Shown here: positions 31,267 to 34,817 of the stretch, piece after piece
Numbering within the stretch: the stretch's first letter is position 1
Layout: each line of letters begins with the position of its first letter
Assembly: GCA_005223375.1 (NCBI GenBank)
Contig: RXOD01003955.1
Location: 1-34,817 of the forward strand
Origin: Amoebophrya sp. AT5.2
Taxonomy: Eukaryota > Sar > Dinophyceae > Syndiniales > Amoebophryaceae
DNA: 34,817 nucleotides
Reading direction: 5' to 3'
Position numbers and translations under genes: made by a program
The notes under the pieces: model-generated
What the model saw: only the letters and a program-made list of their open reading frames with translations
Database searches by the model: none
Told to the model about the DNA's origin: nothing

Positions 31267-34057
31267 ATGTCGCATCCCGGGCCAGACGTAAACAAAACGG
31301 AGGCAGAGCTCCAGAATGATCGGATGGCAGACCTCTTCGGCGATGGTACTTACTTGTTTGCAGCACATAGACATACATCGTCGCTGCTTCCGAAAGGATT
31401 CATGGTCGTTGTCTCGTATCACAACTTTGCTGTCGCGTCTGACCGACGTGCAGTTGCCTATATGCTATTCATCAGTGAGCGATAGAGATTTTCGCTCATT
31501 CTATCGCTGTAAGGACTTCTACTGCTTTGCCCACCCTGGCAGAGTCTGCCCAATCGATCCAATGAATGTATGAATACACGACGCACCAGCTCGCCCGGCG
31601 CCCCCTCCTCCAGCGGCGGATGCAGAGAAAGCGAGCTCGAGCACCGCGCACCGATCTCCGAGGCCCGATCGGGAGCGTTCCCCGCGGCGGGAGCCGAACG
31701 AAGGTGCACTGCGCCTTGCGCCCACGGACGTGACACCCAGCTTCGACGGCAGCCTGAAGGTCGGGACGATGCCGGCTGCACCTTCCTCGCCGGCGCAGCG
31801 GTCGCTGCCACCTAGCTCACCGAACAGAAAGCTATCGGGCGAGCGCGAGCCATCGAGCCCAAGAATAGGAGGGTCGCCAAGGCACAAGGCTGAGGAGGAC
31901 GCTCAGGCCGGAGCCGTAGAGAGCGCAGAGGCGGACGGAGGCGAGGTACAGCGATCGCTTGCCCGTCTACATCGTCATTTATTTATGGTCATTTTGAACG
32001 TACACGTAGTTTATCCGTAAAAAAAGACGGAATCTCTTGGACGTTTTTCTACCCTACTTCGGCGTCAGCTACTTGCTTCGCAATCAATGAAGGAACCACA
32101 TACGACAGGTGGCCCCTGGTGACGCTGGAGATGTGGAAGCAGCGGACGGAAAAGCCGAAGAAATGCAGGTTGTCGAGGAAGGCGGTACTGACGAGCAGGC
32201 ACTTGCGCTCCCAGAGCAGCAGGAGCAGGAGCAGCAGGGTCCACCAGACCCGCCCGATTTGTTCTACACCGACGAACAAGATTCAAAGACGTTGGCATGG
32301 TCACAGTACTCCTTTCCATACCGAAACGAGGACGGGGAGCCAATATGGACTCTCGTGAAGCCCGGCGCAAAAACAACAAATGATGTGAACTGGTATTTCT
32401 TCCGGAGTTGCATTTTTGGTGACGACAATGAATGAGCTGCACTTTCAGTCTCATGGTCTCTCATCATCCTATCCTAAGCTTCTTCATCTACCTGTACGTC
32501 TACTTCGCTAGAAGTTGCGGATGGGTTTCGAGAATCTTCAATTGTATCACTTCCTTGTTGCTTGACAACACAGCTACTTCGAAGTGCAGTGCCAAATAAT
32601 TACGGGGGAGGGTGTGCCGAAGGACGACCGCATTTTTACGTACTACGGTTTGAAAGATTGTACTGAGTATGGTGGGCAGCAGACGATCATGCTCCGCGAC
32701 AGGTTTACCGGGGAGTTCGTGCGTACTTGCCATCCGCAAGTGACGGTACTAGATGTAAATTTATATTTTTTACATCACAAAGAAAAGATCTTGTTCATGT
32801 TGGTTCCTCTCGCCTACGCTATGGTACGTCTTGTCGAGTTCCTGCGAACATCGGCTCTACTTTGTGCGTACCTATCTCTCTTCTCTCTCGCAGAAGATGA
32901 GATGAGAGCCTGTTCAGTACACTAGAACTGGGCGCAAGAAAGAGGCTGATCTTCGGTGAAAAACAACCTGAACAGGAGATTAACAGTCTGCTGCCGCAGG
33001 GGGACCGGGAGTACAAGCATATCGAGCAGATGCTGGAGGAGGACAAGGAGATGATTCGAAAACGGTGCAAGCATATCATGGCTACGGATTTGAAGGAGTG
33101 GCTCAAATTGCTGCTCTCGGACGGGGAGAAGCAGAACTTGGTGCCTACTTTGAATGATTGAAAGATCTTCGGCCTACGTATAGAAAGTTCATCTTGGTAG
33201 TGCTATACAAGAAAGACTTCTTGTACTTCGATGAGCAAGGATTCATCTAGATTCATCTACTCCTACACGCTGCACAGCTCTTCTCCCGTCCCGGAGCGAG
33301 TTTTAAGAAGCGGTTCAACACGGACAAAGACGCAATGCGGTTTGCAGCTTGCCGACCATTTCTGCTGCAGGAAATGACCGCCTTGTTCGACGAACACGAC
33401 CCAATCAAAGACTTCCAACTCGACTTTGGGAACGGCTCCCACAAGTCCTTCGTCATTGCTATAAACGCCGCCGCATGGACGAGCTACGTGCGCCTCAGCG
33501 GGTACCAACTCGCAACTCCCACTTGGAAATTTTTGCGCAGCACGTTTACGACAAGCACCAAAGTCTTGGGTCGTCTTTGCCCCCCACGACTGGTCACTGA
33601 TAAAATAGTCTAGTATAGAAAGTTTTATACTAGTAAACTATGAGGAGAAGCAGTACAAACAAGCATCCCATCATGAGGCGCTCTCTAGCTCAACGCCCAT
33701 GTTGATCTACTCTGAATACAAAGGTTCGAGGCACACGTGGCTCGTGTGCGATCGGAGGCGGACGTGCGTGCGGTGTGCGGTCGGCTGAGTCAGAGTACGT
33801 ACGATGAGCCTCTCGTGAACTGGAAGCCCGCCATGGGCTACCTCCGGAAACTGGACGCTTTCGACTTCACACTGGAGATATTCAAGAAGGAGAAGGTCGG
33901 GAACGTCCTCACCAAGTATTTGAAGCACGAGGACCGCGCGGTGGCGAAGAAGGCGAAAGAGCTCCTGCAGAAATACAAAAGCTTCGCGCAAACGGCGAAA
34001 CAAGAAGGAGCAAAAGTGGCAGAAGAAAACGAGTCAGAAATGGAAGATTTGTTCTAG
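31267..34057 (+). CDS. Protein with C-terminal TFIIS-N-like (LW) helical domain, possible nuclear factor (seven exons)
   Basis: Exons are 31267-31345, 31590-31945, 32109-32392, 32574-32745, 32976-33140, 33278-33501 and 33724-34057 (537 residues, TAG stop). All six introns are GT-AG, four starting GTAC. Residues 27-145 are disordered and Ser/Pro/Arg/Glu-rich (for example RSPRPDRERSPRRE). The middle (about 170-425) looks globular, with EPIWTLVKPG, YFEVQCQIITGEGVPKDD, IMLRDRFTGEFVRTCHPQ, a charged helix DREYKHIEQMLEEDKEMIRK, and LFSRPGASFKKRFN; no family is recognised. The C-terminus (about 464-514) has GYLRKLDAFDFTLEIFKK, then a VGNVLTKYLKHED helix and VAKKAKELLQKYK. This is the helix order and LxxL/I-T/V-x-E-x-L spacing of the TFIIS N-terminal bundle found in transcription elongation factors. 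Exon 3 may end one codon later, giving Trp rather than Cys at the junction. The acceptor of exon 5 is the least certain. Confidence 0.65.
31346..31589 (+). other. Intron 1 of the TFIIS-N-like gene, containing a 9-bp hairpin
   Basis: The donor is GATG|GTACTTAC and the acceptor GCACCAG|CTCGCC; the join gives GDARPAPPPP. A perfect inverted repeat, AGCGATAGA at 31478-31486 and TCTATCGCT at 31500-31508, lies inside. Confidence 0.7.
33502..33723 (+). other. Intron 6 of the TFIIS-N-like gene, containing an 8-bp hairpin
   Basis: The donor is AGCGG|GTACCAAC and the acceptor TACAAAG|GTTCGAGG; the join gives LSGFEAHV. CTAGTATA at 33610-33617 pairs with TATACTAG at 33626-33633. Confidence 0.7.
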
Positions 34058-34411
34058 ATGTACCTAGGTAAAGAGGAGCTTGGGAACAAATTCAGGTGCT
34101 GCGCGAGTGGTCATTGTGCAATGAGTGGAAGACAACTCATTTTCGCCAAGAATCTGTGACTTACTTGTGGCTCTCATGCAAACGCAAAGAGCGGTGTCCC
34201 CATCGAGTCGATTCTTCAACCAACGAACCTCATCCATACCAAACCGTAGACGACACATCTTCGCAACCAGCGACTATAGTATTTTTTCTGATTTTTTTTT
34301 TTTCTGACGACAAGCGCTGGTCTGCCTTGGCGAAGCTTGGCCGCAAGCTGTAGTTCGCAGGCGCGCGACTATGGTATCGCGAAAATGCATGACAAGCGTG
34401 GATCGATGGAG

Positions 34412-34432
34412 TGCATGCCCATTGGGCATGCA
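34412..34432. repeat. Perfect 21-base palindrome
   Basis: TGCATGCCCA at 34412-34421 and TGGGCATGCA at 34423-34432 are exact reverse complements around a single T. Confidence 0.85.
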
Positions 34433-34768
34433 TCAAACATACAGCATGATGGAAAAAGCTTCATGATTGAGCCACCAAACACCATTTAAACACATGATCA
34501 CTTGCAATTTTGTATTTGTTCAATGGAACTTACACTTAGTTGATCAATGTGCGGCTATGCTATGCATCTTACTGCCCCCAGAGGCAGAACATCAACATAT
34601 CTAAATCTATGAAGAACAAGAAAGCAAGCGAAGCGGAAGCGATATGACATATGAGAGAAAGAGATTATTTCATTTTCAATTTCATTTGCCATCCCATCAA
34701 TTTCTTGGCAAGAACATGTGAATCACAATGCAAATGCATGATGCAATCACATGTGCTGTGCATTTCAG

Positions 34769-34817
34769 AAATCCAATGCCATCCAAATCCAATTCCATCC
34801 AAATCCAATGCCATCCA
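34769..34817. repeat. 16-bp tandem repeat, three copies at the window edge
   Basis: The unit AAATCCAATGCCATCC occurs at 34769-34784, 34785-34800 (one change, G to T) and 34801-34816, and probably continues past the window. Confidence 0.85.

Larger units (their letters stand above)
34058..34817. other. Downstream intergenic region, 760 bp, running off the window
   Basis: AT-rich with a T-run near 34293-34305. It contains a 10-bp-arm palindrome at 34412-34432 and a tandem repeat at the edge, listed separately. No gene is supported. Confidence 0.5.

Noticed and set aside
1..34817. CRISPR arrays, tRNA, rRNA or bacterial operons
   Set aside because: No spaced repeat array, no tRNA T-loop/acceptor pattern and no rRNA-like stretch was seen; introns and gene families show a eukaryotic nuclear genome.

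Overview
The window is eukaryotic nuclear DNA. Its genes are broken by short introns (about 110-460 bp) and use all three standard stops: TGA, TAA and TAG. Coding sequence is GC-rich and intergenic sequence more AT-rich. All nine supported genes lie head to tail on the + strand. They include eukaryote-only families: a Numb-associated-type protein kinase and a gamma-tubulin complex component. One-way gene order, compact introns and an intron bounded by terminal inverted repeats and a target-site duplication together resemble dinoflagellate-type alveolates, especially the parasitic syndinian Amoebophrya, whose introner elements have this form. That assignment is inference; no spliced-leader, rRNA or tRNA gene was found to confirm it.

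Layout: (1) <1-3526, an alpha-helical-repeat protein, 5' end outside the window, split by a 444-bp inverted-repeat intron without GT-AG ends. (2) 4217-6989, a furin-like cysteine-rich protein, three exons. (3) 7857-10986, an AAK1/GAK-like kinase, four exons, with a DPF/DLF-rich endocytic tail. (4) 11904-15585, a large protein of unknown function, two exons. (5) 16805-19198, a single-pass membrane protein, one exon. (6) 19715-20503, a basic protein, one exon. (7) 21277-25053, a gamma-tubulin complex (GCP-like) protein, one exon. (8) 25533-26119, a small membrane protein, probably mitochondrial, two exons. (9) 26706-29241, a Ppx/GppA-like ASKHA-fold protein, five exons. (10) 31267-34057, a protein with a TFIIS-N-like C-terminal bundle, seven exons. 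Item 6 is the weakest call; the other nine have clear support. Reconstructed exons keep one frame in every multi-exon model, with totals divisible by three.

The genes share no obvious pathway. The most unusual features are in the introns. One is an introner-like inverted-repeat element. The other 17 are GT-AG, but 11 of them start with GTAC rather than the usual GTAAG/GTGAG. Several also carry 5-6 bp direct repeats across their two splice sites, as expected if they arose by insertion with target duplication.
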